Shown here piece after piece: positions 16,153-23,456 of a stretch of 34,457 bases of DNA. A program made the position numbers and the translations under genes. The DNA is from an uncultured Clostridia bacterium. Lineage in GTDB: Bacteria; Bacillota; Clostridia; TANB77; CAG-508. Below the pieces are notes generated by a model, which worked only from the letters and a program-made list of their open reading frames with translations, was not told where the DNA came from and did no database searches. How positions within the stretch are numbered: position 1 is the first letter of the stretch; every line of letters starts with the position of its first letter. The stretch covers positions 1-34,457 of the forward strand of contig CALXCB010000012.1 of assembly GCA_944386695.1 (NCBI GenBank). The letters run 5' to 3'.

Positions 16153-16590
16153 ATGGAATATGAAAAAATAAAACAATTAATTGAAGATTTTGGAAATTCA
16201 AAATTAAGTAATATACACTTAGATTTTCCAGATGGAACTAAAATCAGTATGGAAAAAAGTGATAAAGAAGTAGTAAAAGTTATCAATGAGCCTATAAAAG
16301 CATTAGAAGAGAAAGCTTCAGATACTCAATCTCCAAAAGAAGCAATAGAAGAAGAAGGAAATATTGTAAAATCTCCAATGGTAGGTACTTTTTATATGAA
16401 GCCTTCTCCTGATGCAGAGCCATATGTTGAAGTAGGGAAGCAAGTTAAAAAAGGAGATGTACTTTGTATTATAGAAGCTATGAAATTAATGAATGAAATC
16501 GAATCTGAATTTACTGGAGAAGTAAAAGAGATCCTAGTAAAAGATGGAGAAATGGTAGAGTATGGAAAGCCATTGTTTAGAATAGTATAG
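16153..16590 (+). CDS. accB: Acetyl-CoA carboxylase biotin carboxyl carrier protein
   Basis: The carrier swings carboxybiotin between AccC and AccDA. The 145-aa protein has a typical N-terminus ([18 protein letters not shown]), an acidic Pro/Glu linker and the C-terminal biotinyl domain. The latter runs from about residue 72 with KSPMVGTFY, the biotinylation site EAMKLMNEI (Lys111) and [14 protein letters not shown]. The thumb-like [12 protein letters not shown] is also present. No ribosome binding site precedes the ATG at 16153; translation probably depends on the mini-ORF 12 nt upstream. A palindrome begins 5 bp after the stop. The biotin ligase gene of the same block is the expected modifying enzyme. 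Confidence 0.93.
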   Translation: MEYEKIKQLIEDFGNSKLSNIHLDFPDGTKISMEKSDKEVVKVINEPIKALEEKASDTQSPKEAIEEEGNIVKSPMVGTFYMKPSPDAEPYVEVGKQVKKGDVLCIIEAMKLMNEIESEFTGEVKEILVKDGEMVEYGKPLFRIV

Positions 16591-16595
16591 GGAGC

Positions 16596-16647
16596 CATTT
16601 GGACCGGTTCTTTTTGGCCCTGAAATCAAAAAGAACCGGTCCAAATG
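16596..16647. repeat. Intergenic palindrome B1 (accB-fabZ gap)
   Basis: A 21-bp perfect inverted repeat (CATTTGGACCGGTTCTTTTT plus G at 16596-16616; complement at 16627-16647) surrounds a 10-nt loop. There is no T run after it. The sequence is the same as most of the repeat at 17110-17163. Because of it, an open frame starting MDRFF runs into fabZ; this is not the real start. Confidence 0.95.
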
Positions 16648-16667
16648 ATGCTAGAAAGGAAAGTAAA

Positions 16668-17093
16668 ATGTTAGAGAAAGAAGGAATTAAAAAAATTATT
16701 CCACAAAGGGAACCATTTTTAATGATAGATGAAGTAGAAGAATTTACACCTGGAGAAAATGCTACAGCTTATAAATATGTAAATGAGGACGAATGGTATT
16801 TCAAAGGACATTTTCCTGGAAATCCAATTATGCCTGGAGTTCTAATTGCAGAAAGTTTAGCACAAACAGGAGCAGTTGCTATTTTAAGTGTAGAAGAAAA
16901 CAAAGGTAAAAATGCTTTATTTGGTGGAATTGATAAAATGAAATTCAAAAAGCAAGTAGTGCCAGGAGATAAACTAAAGTTAGAAGTAAAAATAATAAAA
17001 AGAAAAGGCCCTATCGGAGTAGGAGAAGCTATAGCAACAGTAGAAGGTAAAATAGCAGCAAGAGGAGAATTAACTTTTGCAATAGTAGGGTAA
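16668..17093 (+). CDS. fabZ: 3-hydroxyacyl-ACP dehydratase
   Basis: This hot-dog-fold enzyme removes water from 3-hydroxyacyl-ACP. The start at 16668 (ATG TTA GAG AAA) with GAAAGGAAA upstream gives 141 aa, the usual length; longer frames reach back into the palindrome. The catalytic motif GHFPGNPIMPGVL has His48, and LIAESLAQ has Glu62, the same 14-residue spacing as in E. coli. The N-terminal IIPQREPFLMIDEV is also characteristic. The gene is placed between two copies of the same palindrome, between accB and accC, which are usually adjacent. This looks like an insertion of fabZ into the accBC pair, as also seen in Gram-positive fab clusters. Confidence 0.95.
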   Translation: MLEKEGIKKIIPQREPFLMIDEVEEFTPGENATAYKYVNEDEWYFKGHFPGNPIMPGVLIAESLAQTGAVAILSVEENKGKNALFGGIDKMKFKKQVVPGDKLKLEVKIIKRKGPIGVGEAIATVEGKIAARGELTFAIVG

Positions 17094-17109
17094 GTAATTA
17101 AAAGTGGAG

Positions 17110-17163
17110 CCATTTGGACCGGTTCTTTTTGGTTCCGGAACCAAAAAGAACCGGTCCAAATGG
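17110..17163. repeat. Intergenic palindrome B2 (fabZ-accC gap)
   Basis: A perfect 27+27-bp palindrome with no loop; arms meet at TTCC|GGAA (17136/17137). The outer 21 bp of each arm equal palindrome B1. It occupies more than half of the fabZ-accC gap and also creates a false MDRFF start in frame with accC. Confidence 0.95.
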
Positions 17164-17191
17164 TTCATGGGTCACAAGAAAGGAAGTAGTC

Positions 17192-18529
17192 ATGAATAAA
17201 ATTTTAATTGCCAATAGAGGAGAAATTGCAGTACGAATTATAAGAGCATGTAAAGAAATGAATCTAAAAACAGTAGCTGTTTATTCAGAAGCTGATAAAG
17301 ATAGTTTACATACTCGTTTAGCAGATGAAGCAATATGTATAGGACCTGCAGAGTCTAATAAAAGCTATCTAAATTATAAAAATATTATAGAAGCTGCCTA
17401 TATAACAGGAGCAGATAGTATACATCCAGGTTTTGGTTTTCTTTCAGAAAATAGTCAGTTTGCAAAAATATGTAAAGAATCTAATATAAAATTTATTGGA
17501 CCAAGCTATGAAGTTATTAAACTTATGGGAAATAAATCTAATGCTAAAGAGATGATGGCAAAAGCAGGTGTACCAGTTGTTCCAGGCTCAAAAGGAAGTG
17601 TAAAAAGCTTGAATGAGGCAAGAGAAATTTCTAACAAAATTGGTTATCCAGTTATGATAAAAGCGGCAGCTGGTGGTGGAGGAAGAGGAATTCGTATTGT
17701 CAATTCTGAAGCTGAAGTAGAAAGTAGTTATAATATTGTAAAGCAAGAATCTATGAATTCTTTTAAAGATGATGAAATATATATAGAAAAATACATTCAA
17801 AACCCAAGACATGTTGAAATTCAAGTATTAGCTGATGAACACGGAAATGTTATTCATTTAGGCGAAAGAGACTGTACAGTGCAGAGAAGAAATCAAAAAA
17901 TTTTAGAAGAGACACCATCTACAGCAATTGATGATAAAATAAGAGAAAAAATGGGAGATGCTGCTATTAAAGCAGTTAAAAAAGTAGGATATACAAGTTG
18001 CGGTACAATCGAATTTTTGGTAGATAAAGACAAAAACTTTTATTTTATGGAGATGAATACAAGAATTCAAGTAGAGCATCCAATTACAGAAGAAAGAACT
18101 GGAATTGATATTGTAAAAGAACAAATTAGAATTGCAGCTGGAGAGCCTTTAAGATTGAAACAAAAAGATATTGAATTTAAAGGACATTGCATCGAATGTA
18201 GAATAAATGCCGAAAATCCAAGTAAAAACTTTAGACCTTGTCCAGGAAAAATTACAGGATTAATTTTACCTGGAGGAAATGGAATTAGAATTGATACTTT
18301 TGTCTATGCAGGATATACTATACCACCAAATTATGATTCCATGATTGCAAAAATCATTGCATTTGGAAAAACAAGAAATGAAGCAATCAGTAAAATGAAA
18401 AGAGCATTAGAAGAAACAGTAATAGAAGGAGTAGACACTAATATTGATTTTCTATTTAAGATTATAAAAAATCCTAATTTTATTAGAGGAAAATTTGATA
18501 CATCTTTTATAGAAAGAGAAATTTTATAA
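17192..18529 (+). CDS. accC: Acetyl-CoA carboxylase biotin carboxylase subunit
   Basis: This ATP-grasp enzyme carboxylates the biotin on AccB using ATP and bicarbonate. From the ATG at 17192 (AGAAAGGAAG upstream) the protein is 445 aa, close to the 449 of E. coli. It opens with MNKILIANRGEIAVRIIRA. Motifs include SIHPGFGFLSEN, the glycine-rich ATP lid AAAGGGGRGIR, HVEIQVLAD, GERDCTVQRRNQK, the metal-binding FYFMEMNTRIQVEHPITEE and GHCIECRINAENP. No key residue is missing. The upstream in-frame extension through the palindrome is not family-like and is rejected. Confidence 0.96.
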   Translation: MNKILIANRGEIAVRIIRACKEMNLKTVAVYSEADKDSLHTRLADEAICIGPAESNKSYLNYKNIIEAAYITGADSIHPGFGFLSENSQFAKICKESNIKFIGPSYEVIKLMGNKSNAKEMMAKAGVPVVPGSKGSVKSLNEAREISNKIGYPVMIKAAAGGGGRGIRIVNSEAEVESSYNIVKQESMNSFKDDEIYIEKYIQNPRHVEIQVLADEHGNVIHLGERDCTVQRRNQKILEETPSTAIDDKIREKMGDAAIKAVKKVGYTSCGTIEFLVDKDKNFYFMEMNTRIQVEHPITEERTGIDIVKEQIRIAAGEPLRLKQKDIEFKGHCIECRINAENPSKNFRPCPGKITGLILPGGNGIRIDTFVYAGYTIPPNYDSMIAKIIAFGKTRNEAISKMKRALEETVIEGVDTNIDFLFKIIKNPNFIRGKFDTSFIEREIL

Positions 18530-18535
18530 TTTTAC

Positions 18536-18588
18536 TTGACTTAGCACTTTTTAAGCAATAAAATATATATTAAAATTTAAGTGGCTAA
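18536..18588 (+). promoter_or_regulatory. Internal promoter before accD with overlapping dyad
   Basis: TTGACT (18536-18541) and TAAAAT (18559-18564) are 17 bp apart, 5/6 match each. An imperfect inverted repeat, TTAGCACTTTTTAA (from 18541) with TTTAAGTGGCTAA (18576-18588), brackets the -10 and likely start site. The dyad could be an operator or form a hairpin; no known regulator's box is a clear match. Confidence 0.5.
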
Positions 18589-18618
18589 TAATGTAAATTA
18601 AAAGGAGTAAATGATAGA

Positions 18619-19455
18619 ATGATTGTTGATAAGATAAAAAAACGTGAACCATCTGCTAAAAGGAATGTAAATCGAGTAGACATTCAAGTCGGTAAATGGG
18701 TAAAATGCACTAAATGTAAAGAAATCTTATACAAAGAAGATGTCAAAAACAATGCTAATATTTGCCCGAATTGTGGTGCTTATTTTAGAATGCACATTAA
18801 TAGAAGATTAGAAAGTATTATAGATGAAGGAACGTATAAAAGGTTTGATTTAAACATTGAAAATTGTAATCCATTAGGTCTGGAAGATTACCCTACTAAA
18901 CTAGAAAGACTAAGACAAAAAACTAATTTAGAAGAAGCAGTAGCCTGTGGAACTGGTAAAATTGAAGGAGAAGATGTTGTAATTTGTATTATGGATAGTG
19001 GATTTTTGATGGGAAGTATGGGAACTGTTGTAGGCGAAAAAATTACCTATGCCATAGAAAAAGCAATTGAGTTAAAATATCCATTAATTATCTTCTCTGT
19101 ATCAGGTGGCGCTAGAATGCAGGAAGGAATTATGTCACTTATGCAAATGGCCAAAACGACAGCAGCGATTTCTAAATTAAATGAAGCAGGTGGACTTTAT
19201 ATATCTGTTTTAACAGATCCAACCTATGGAGGAGTAACTGCATCTTTTGCAAGTATAGCAGATATAGTACTTGCAGAACCAGGAGCAATGATAGGTTTTG
19301 CAGGTCAAAGAGTTATAGAACAAACCATAGGAGAAAGTTTGCCAGAAGGTTTCCAAACAGCAGAATTTTTATTAGAGCATGGATTTATTGATAAAATTGT
19401 AGAAAGAAGAGAGTTGAAACATACACTATATAAATTGATACAATTTCATAAATAA
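18619..19455 (+). CDS. accD: Acetyl-CoA carboxylase carboxyltransferase beta subunit
   Basis: With AccA it moves the carboxyl group from carboxybiotin to acetyl-CoA, giving malonyl-CoA. The 278-aa protein has the N-terminal four-cysteine zinc finger (CTKCKE and CPNCGA, about residues 32-57), followed by the crotonase-like fold with [33 protein letters not shown] and [12 protein letters not shown]. The ATG at 18619 follows AAAGGAG at 11 bp. A second out-of-frame ATG at 18611 ends after three codons at a stop overlapping this start. accA follows 21 bp after the stop. Confidence 0.95.
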   Translation: MIVDKIKKREPSAKRNVNRVDIQVGKWVKCTKCKEILYKEDVKNNANICPNCGAYFRMHINRRLESIIDEGTYKRFDLNIENCNPLGLEDYPTKLERLRQKTNLEEAVACGTGKIEGEDVVICIMDSGFLMGSMGTVVGEKITYAIEKAIELKYPLIIFSVSGGARMQEGIMSLMQMAKTTAAISKLNEAGGLYISVLTDPTYGGVTASFASIADIVLAEPGAMIGFAGQRVIEQTIGESLPEGFQTAEFLLEHGFIDKIVERRELKHTLYKLIQFHK

Positions 19456-19476
19456 AATGGAAAGGATGAGAGAAAA

Positions 19477-20271
19477 ATGAGTACTACAACTGCCTGGGAA
19501 AAAGTAGAAATAGCAAGATCAAGTACTAGAAAAACATCACTAGACTATATAGAAAATATTTTTGACGAATTTATAGAGCTTCATGGAGATAGAAACTATA
19601 GAGATGATAAAGCAATGGTATGTGGTTTAGCCAAAATAGGAGATCAGAATTATACGATTATTGCAGAACAAAAAGGAAGAACAACAAAAGAAAATATCGA
19701 AAGAAACTTTGGAATGCCAAATCCAGAAAGTTACAGAAAAGCAATAAGATTTATGTCTCAAGCTGAAAAATTTGGAAGACCAGTTATAACTTTTATAGAT
19801 ACAAAAGGAGCTTATCCAGGTATTGGAGCAGAAGAAAGAGGACAGGGAGAAGCTATCGCAAGCTCAATGTTAAAGATGGCGGGACTAAAAGTTCCAATTA
19901 TTTCTATTGTAATAGGAGAAGGATCAAGTGGAGGAGCTTTAGCAATTGGAGTAGGAAATAAAATACTTATGCTTGAAAATGCTATTTATTCAATATTATC
20001 ACCAGAAGGCTATGCAAGTATTTTATGGAAAGACTCTTCTAGAGCAAAGGAAGCAGCAGAAAAAATGAAATTGACAGCAAAAGATTTATATGATTTGAAA
20101 GTAATTGATAAAATTATAAAAGAGCCAAAAGATGATTTTGAAAAACTTGTCAAGAATCTAAAAAAAGAAATAACAACTATTACTAAAGAACTTAGTGAGT
20201 TATCAGAAGAAGAGATTGTAGAACAAAGATACCAAAAATTTAGACAAATGGGAGAATATATAGAAAAATAA
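19477..20271 (+). CDS. accA: Acetyl-CoA carboxylase carboxyltransferase alpha subunit
   Basis: This is the partner of AccD in the carboxyltransferase tetramer. The 264-aa protein contains the family segments LDYIENIFDEFIELHGDR, GRTTKENIERNFGMPNPE, DTKGAYPGIGAEERGQGEAIA and GEGSSGGALAIGVGN. It is shorter than the roughly 320 aa of E. coli and begins near the LDYI helix, as in other compact Gram-positive forms. GGAAAGGATGAG lies before the ATG. Palindrome A2 fills the gap to fabI. Confidence 0.95.
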   Translation: MSTTTAWEKVEIARSSTRKTSLDYIENIFDEFIELHGDRNYRDDKAMVCGLAKIGDQNYTIIAEQKGRTTKENIERNFGMPNPESYRKAIRFMSQAEKFGRPVITFIDTKGAYPGIGAEERGQGEAIASSMLKMAGLKVPIISIVIGEGSSGGALAIGVGNKILMLENAIYSILSPEGYASILWKDSSRAKEAAEKMKLTAKDLYDLKVIDKIIKEPKDDFEKLVKNLKKEITTITKELSELSEEEIVEQRYQKFRQMGEYIEK

Positions 20272-20275
20272 TTTC

Positions 20276-20340
20276 TCATTGGGGACAGTTCTTTTCGCAA
20301 AAGGGTCGTTTCTTTTTGCAAAAAGAAACGACCCCAATGA
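20276..20340. repeat. Intergenic palindrome A2 (accA-fabI gap)
   Basis: Outer arms TCATTGGGG (20276-20284) and CCCCAATGA (20332-20340) enclose a small CTTTTCGCAAAAG hairpin. They also enclose a perfect loopless palindrome of 16-bp arms centred at 20318/20319 (GGGTCGTTTCTTTTTG and its complement). The outer arm and CTTTTCGCAAAAGGGTC are shared with palindrome A1; the inner TTCTTTTTG is shared with B1 and B2. Confidence 0.93.
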
Positions 20341-20359
20341 AAAAAAGGAGGATTTTAAA

Positions 20360-21133
20360 ATGTTATTAAAAGGAAAAAAAATATTAATTATGGGAATAAG
20401 AAATAAATGGAGTATAGCATATGGAATAGCTAAATCTGCTTATGATAATGGAGCAGACTTATTATTTACATATGTAGGAGAAGAAAATAAAGGAAAAATA
20501 GAAGAGCTTACTTCAGAATTTAAAGGAAGCAAAGCTTATGTTTTAGATGATGCATCAGAAGATAGTTTAGTAAAGGAAGTTTTTACTAAAATTAAAGAAG
20601 AAAATGGAAAACTAGATGGAATTGTTCATGCAATAGCTCATGCATTTACACAAGATTTACACAATGACTTTATATTAACAAGTAAAGAAGGATATTCTCA
20701 TGCTTGTGACGTAAGTGCATATTCTTTTGTATTAGCTGCAAGAATGGCAAAAAAATTAGATATGCTAAACGAAAATGCAAGCTTAGTAACTTTAACATAT
20801 CATGGTTCAACAAAAGTTTTAGAAGGGTATAATGTAATGGGAGTTGCAAAAGCAGCATTAGAAGCTAGTGTAAGATATTTGGCTGATAATTTAGGAAAAG
20901 AAGATATAAGAGTAAATGCAGTATCTGCTGGACCAATAAAAACTTTATCTGCAAAAGGTATAAAAGATTTTAATTCTATTTTAGATGTAATAGAAGAAAA
21001 AGCACCTCTTCATAGAAATGTAACTACAACTCAAGTAGGAAATGTTGCTACATTTTTATTAAGTAGTATGAGTGAGGCAATAACTGGTCAAGTTATATAT
21101 GCAGATAATGGATATAATATTATGGGTATATAA
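20360..21133 (+). CDS. fabI: Enoyl-ACP reductase, FabI type
   Basis: This NAD(P)H-dependent reductase completes each elongation cycle. The start at 20360 with AAAAAAGGAGG upstream gives 257 aa; the longer frame runs into the palindrome. It begins LLKGKKILIMGIRNKWSIAYGIA, the typical atypical-SDR cofactor site. It has Tyr147, Tyr157 and Lys164 in the FabI spacing (LTYHG, then YNVMGVAK) and AGPIKTLSAKGI. Many Clostridia use the flavoenzyme FabK instead, so the presence of FabI is a useful character of this organism. It is the last gene of the block; no clear terminator is seen before the rplU promoter. Confidence 0.95.
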   Translation: MLLKGKKILIMGIRNKWSIAYGIAKSAYDNGADLLFTYVGEENKGKIEELTSEFKGSKAYVLDDASEDSLVKEVFTKIKEENGKLDGIVHAIAHAFTQDLHNDFILTSKEGYSHACDVSAYSFVLAARMAKKLDMLNENASLVTLTYHGSTKVLEGYNVMGVAKAALEASVRYLADNLGKEDIRVNAVSAGPIKTLSAKGIKDFNSILDVIEEKAPLHRNVTTTQVGNVATFLLSSMSEAITGQVIYADNGYNIMGI

Positions 21134-21154
21134 GGAAAAAATGTAAAAAATGGA

Positions 21155-21183
21155 TTGACAAGGAAAAAAATATATAGTATAAT
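21155..21183 (+). promoter_or_regulatory. Consensus promoter of rplU-rpmA
   Basis: TTGACA (21155-21160) and TATAAT (21178-21183) at exactly 17 bp, a perfect match 102 bp upstream of rplU. Confidence 0.88.
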
Positions 21184-21192
21184 ATTTATCTG

Positions 21193-21253
21193 TAATCCGC
21201 TTAGTCAAGGTACATAAATGCTAAAGAAATTTAGCTACCTTTTTTAAGGATTA
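21193..21253 (+). promoter_or_regulatory. Leader hairpin of rplU, probable L21 leader
   Basis: Nested helices TAATCC/GGATTA, AAGGTA/TACCTT and GCTAAA/TTTAGC close on a GAAA tetraloop (21226-21229). It lies in the 5' leader of the L21 mRNA, where Firmicutes carry the L21 leader motif, thought to bind L21 for autoregulation. Family membership is inferred from position and shape. Confidence 0.6.
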
Positions 21254-21285
21254 GCGAGTATACAAATAAGGGAGGTGCATTTTAA

Positions 21286-21648
21286 ATGTACGCAATAATT
21301 GAAAGCTGTGGAAGACAATACAAAGTAGCAGAAGGAGATGTAGTATTTTTCGAAAAACTAAATGTTGAAGAAGGTAAAAAAATTACTTTTGACAATGTAG
21401 TTTTAGTATCAAATGATGGAAAAGTACAAATAGGAAATCCTTATGTTAAAGGTGTAAATGTCGAAGGAAAAGTAGTTTCTCACGGAAAAGGAAAGAAAAT
21501 AATAGTTTTCAAAATGAAACCTAAAAAGAACGAGAGAAAGAAACAAGGACACAGACAACCATATACAAAGGTTGAAATAACATCAATCAAAACAGGTGAA
21601 AAAAAGACAGCTACAAAAAAAGAAGTTGCAGCAGAAGTTAAAGCATAA
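21286..21648 (+). CDS. rplU: 50S ribosomal protein L21
   Basis: This 23S rRNA-binding protein of the large subunit starts [18 protein letters not shown], the family hallmark, and contains [20 protein letters not shown] and [15 protein letters not shown]. The 120 aa exceed the usual 102-105 by an Ala/Lys/Glu-rich tail. AGGGAGGTG precedes the ATG. The next gene is rpmA, only 65 bp away. The Prp protease gene (ysxB) that normally sits between the two in Firmicutes is absent. Confidence 0.97.
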   Translation: MYAIIESCGRQYKVAEGDVVFFEKLNVEEGKKITFDNVVLVSNDGKVQIGNPYVKGVNVEGKVVSHGKGKKIIVFKMKPKKNERKKQGHRQPYTKVEITSIKTGEKKTATKKEVAAEVKA

Positions 21649-21713
21649 TAAAAATAAAATTCGTAATCTAAAATAATGAGATAGATTTTTAAGACCGAAA
21701 GGAGTTGAAAAAA

Positions 21714-22001
21714 ATGGCACATCACGTTGGGCAAGGTAGCACAAGAAACGGTAGGGATAGTGAATCAAAACGTTTAGGTGTAAAAAGAGCAGATGGACAA
21801 TTTGTTTTAGCTGGAAATATTTTAGTAAGACAAAGAGGAACAAAAATGCATCCAGGAACAAATGTTGGTAAAGGAAATGATGACACACTATTTGCATTAG
21901 TTGATGGAACAGTAAAATTTGAAAGAAAAGGTAGAAACAAGAAAAAAGTAAGTGTTTACCCAGTAATAGAAAAGAAAGAAGTTGCTAAGGCAGCTAATTA
22001 A
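21714..22001 (+). CDS. rpmA: 50S ribosomal protein L27
   Basis: L27 reaches into the peptidyl-transferase centre with its N-terminus. The start at 21714 (GAAAGGAG upstream) gives 95 aa beginning [24 protein letters not shown], which matches the mature, Proteobacteria-like form. Firmicutes, Mollicutes and Fusobacteria normally make L27 with a short N-terminal extension ending in a phenylalanine-rich cleavage site, removed by Prp. Only a TTG codon and two lysines lie in frame upstream, so there is no such extension here, in agreement with the missing prp gene. A terminator follows. Confidence 0.97.
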   Translation: MAHHVGQGSTRNGRDSESKRLGVKRADGQFVLAGNILVRQRGTKMHPGTNVGKGNDDTLFALVDGTVKFERKGRNKKKVSVYPVIEKKEVAKAAN

Positions 22002-22002
22002 T

Positions 22003-22041
22003 AAAAAACAAGAAATTCAATTTTGAGTTTCTTGTTTTTTT
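22003..22041 (+). terminator. Rho-independent terminator after rpmA
   Basis: AAAAAACAAGAAA pairs with TTTCTTGTTTTTT around a 12-nt loop and ends in a T run; both flanks make it potentially bidirectional. Confidence 0.88.
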
Positions 22042-22066
22042 ATTTTTCATTTTTTCAAAAAAACGG

Positions 22067-22095
22067 TTGCACATTTAAAAGAATTGATATAAAAT
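22067..22095 (+). promoter_or_regulatory. Promoter of the pgi operon
   Basis: TTGCAC (22067-22072) and TAAAAT (22090-22095) with a 17-bp spacer, 29 bp upstream of the pgi ATG. Confidence 0.65.
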
Positions 22096-22123
22096 AAATA
22101 AAAAAAGAAAGAAGGTAGATGGT

Positions 22124-23440
22124 ATGGATATAAAAGTTGATTTAGAAAAAGCAGGAATAGACAAAAAAGAAATAATGAAATATAAAGAACAAGTTGAAAA
22201 TATACACAAAGACTTACACGGAAGAAAAGACGCAAAAGATGATTTTGTAGGTTGGATAGAATTACCTACTAATTATGACAAAAAAGAATTTAAAAGAATA
22301 CAAACAGCTGCAAAAAGAATAAATAAAGATTCTGACATTTTATTAGTAATAGGAATAGGTGGATCATATTTAGGAGCAAGAGCTGTTATAGAAGCATTAA
22401 GTAGCTCATTTTATAATATGCAAACACTAGAACAAAGAAAAAATACATTAGTTTTATTTGCAGGAAATAATTTAAGTCCAAATTATATAAATGATTTAAT
22501 AGAAGTAATAGGAGACAAAGATTTTTCAATAAATGTTATATCAAAGTCAGGAACAACAACAGAGCCTGCAATAGCATTTAGAATATTTAGAGAAATTTTA
22601 GAAAATAAATATGGTATTGATGAAGCAAGAAGCAGAATTTATGTTACAACAGATGAAAAAAGAGGAGCTTTAAAAACATTATCTAATGAAGAAGGATATG
22701 AAACTTTTATAATTCCAGATAATGTAGGAGGAAGATATTCTGTTCTAACACCTGTTGGACTTCTTCCAATAGCAGTTGCAGGAGTAGATATAGAAAATCT
22801 AATGAAGGGAGCCAAACTAGCACAAGACAATTATAATGATAGTAGTCTAAAATATAACGAATGTTATCAATATGCAGTATTAAGAAACATTTTATATAAA
22901 CAAGGAAAAACAACAGAAGTATTTGCAAACTATGAACCAAAAATGCATTACATGACAGAATGGTTAAAACAATTATTTGGAGAAAGTGAAGGAAAAGATC
23001 AAAAAGGAATTTTTCCAGCTGGAGTTGATTTTACAACAGATTTACACTCACTAGGACAATATATGCAAGATGGATTAAGAAATTTACTTGAAACAGTAGT
23101 ATATGTGGAAAAACCAAAAACAAATCTAACTATAAATTCAGATGATGATAATTTAGATGGGCTAAATTATTTAGCAGGAAAAGATCTTGATTATGTTAAT
23201 AAAAAAGCAATGGAAGGAACAATCGAAGCACATGTTTCAGGTGGAGTTCCAAATATAGTTATAAGAATAGAAGAATTAAATGAAGAAAATATAGGAGGAT
23301 TAATTTACTTTTTTGAACTTGCTTGTGGTATGTCAGGAAATTTATTAAATGTTAATCCATTCAATCAGCCAGGAGTAGAAGAATATAAAAAGAATATGTT
23401 TAGACTTCTTGAAAAACCTGGATTTGAAAAAAGCAAATAA
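22124..23440 (+). CDS. pgi: Glucose-6-phosphate isomerase
   Basis: Pgi interconverts glucose-6-phosphate and fructose-6-phosphate in glycolysis. The 438-aa protein is of the shorter Gram-positive type. Sugar-phosphate-binding segments are seen as [15 protein letters not shown] and [16 protein letters not shown], followed by [22 protein letters not shown], the active-site glutamate region [19 protein letters not shown] and a C-terminal [12 protein letters not shown] with the catalytic Lys. GAAAGAAGG precedes the ATG. It heads a compact group with an acyl-ACP thioesterase gene 16 bp downstream. Confidence 0.95.
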   Translation: MDIKVDLEKAGIDKKEIMKYKEQVENIHKDLHGRKDAKDDFVGWIELPTNYDKKEFKRIQTAAKRINKDSDILLVIGIGGSYLGARAVIEALSSSFYNMQTLEQRKNTLVLFAGNNLSPNYINDLIEVIGDKDFSINVISKSGTTTEPAIAFRIFREILENKYGIDEARSRIYVTTDEKRGALKTLSNEEGYETFIIPDNVGGRYSVLTPVGLLPIAVAGVDIENLMKGAKLAQDNYNDSSLKYNECYQYAVLRNILYKQGKTTEVFANYEPKMHYMTEWLKQLFGESEGKDQKGIFPAGVDFTTDLHSLGQYMQDGLRNLLETVVYVEKPKTNLTINSDDDNLDGLNYLAGKDLDYVNKKAMEGTIEAHVSGGVPNIVIRIEELNEENIGGLIYFFELACGMSGNLLNVNPFNQPGVEEYKKNMFRLLEKPGFEKSK

Positions 23441-23456
23441 AAGAAGGTAGGATTTA

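Noticed and set aside
16599..16667. In-frame N-terminal extension of fabZ starting MDRFFLALKSK
   Set aside because: It is the palindrome read as protein; an almost equal MDRFFLVPEPK appears before accC. FabZ has a proper ribosome site and normal length from 16668.
17114..17191. In-frame N-terminal extension of accC
   Set aside because: Same palindrome artefact; AccC normally begins MxxKILIANRGE, which matches the ATG at 17192 with AGAAAGGAAG upstream.
20279..20359. In-frame N-terminal extension of fabI
   Set aside because: Encoded by palindrome A2; the strong AAAAAAGGAGG and the family start support 20360.
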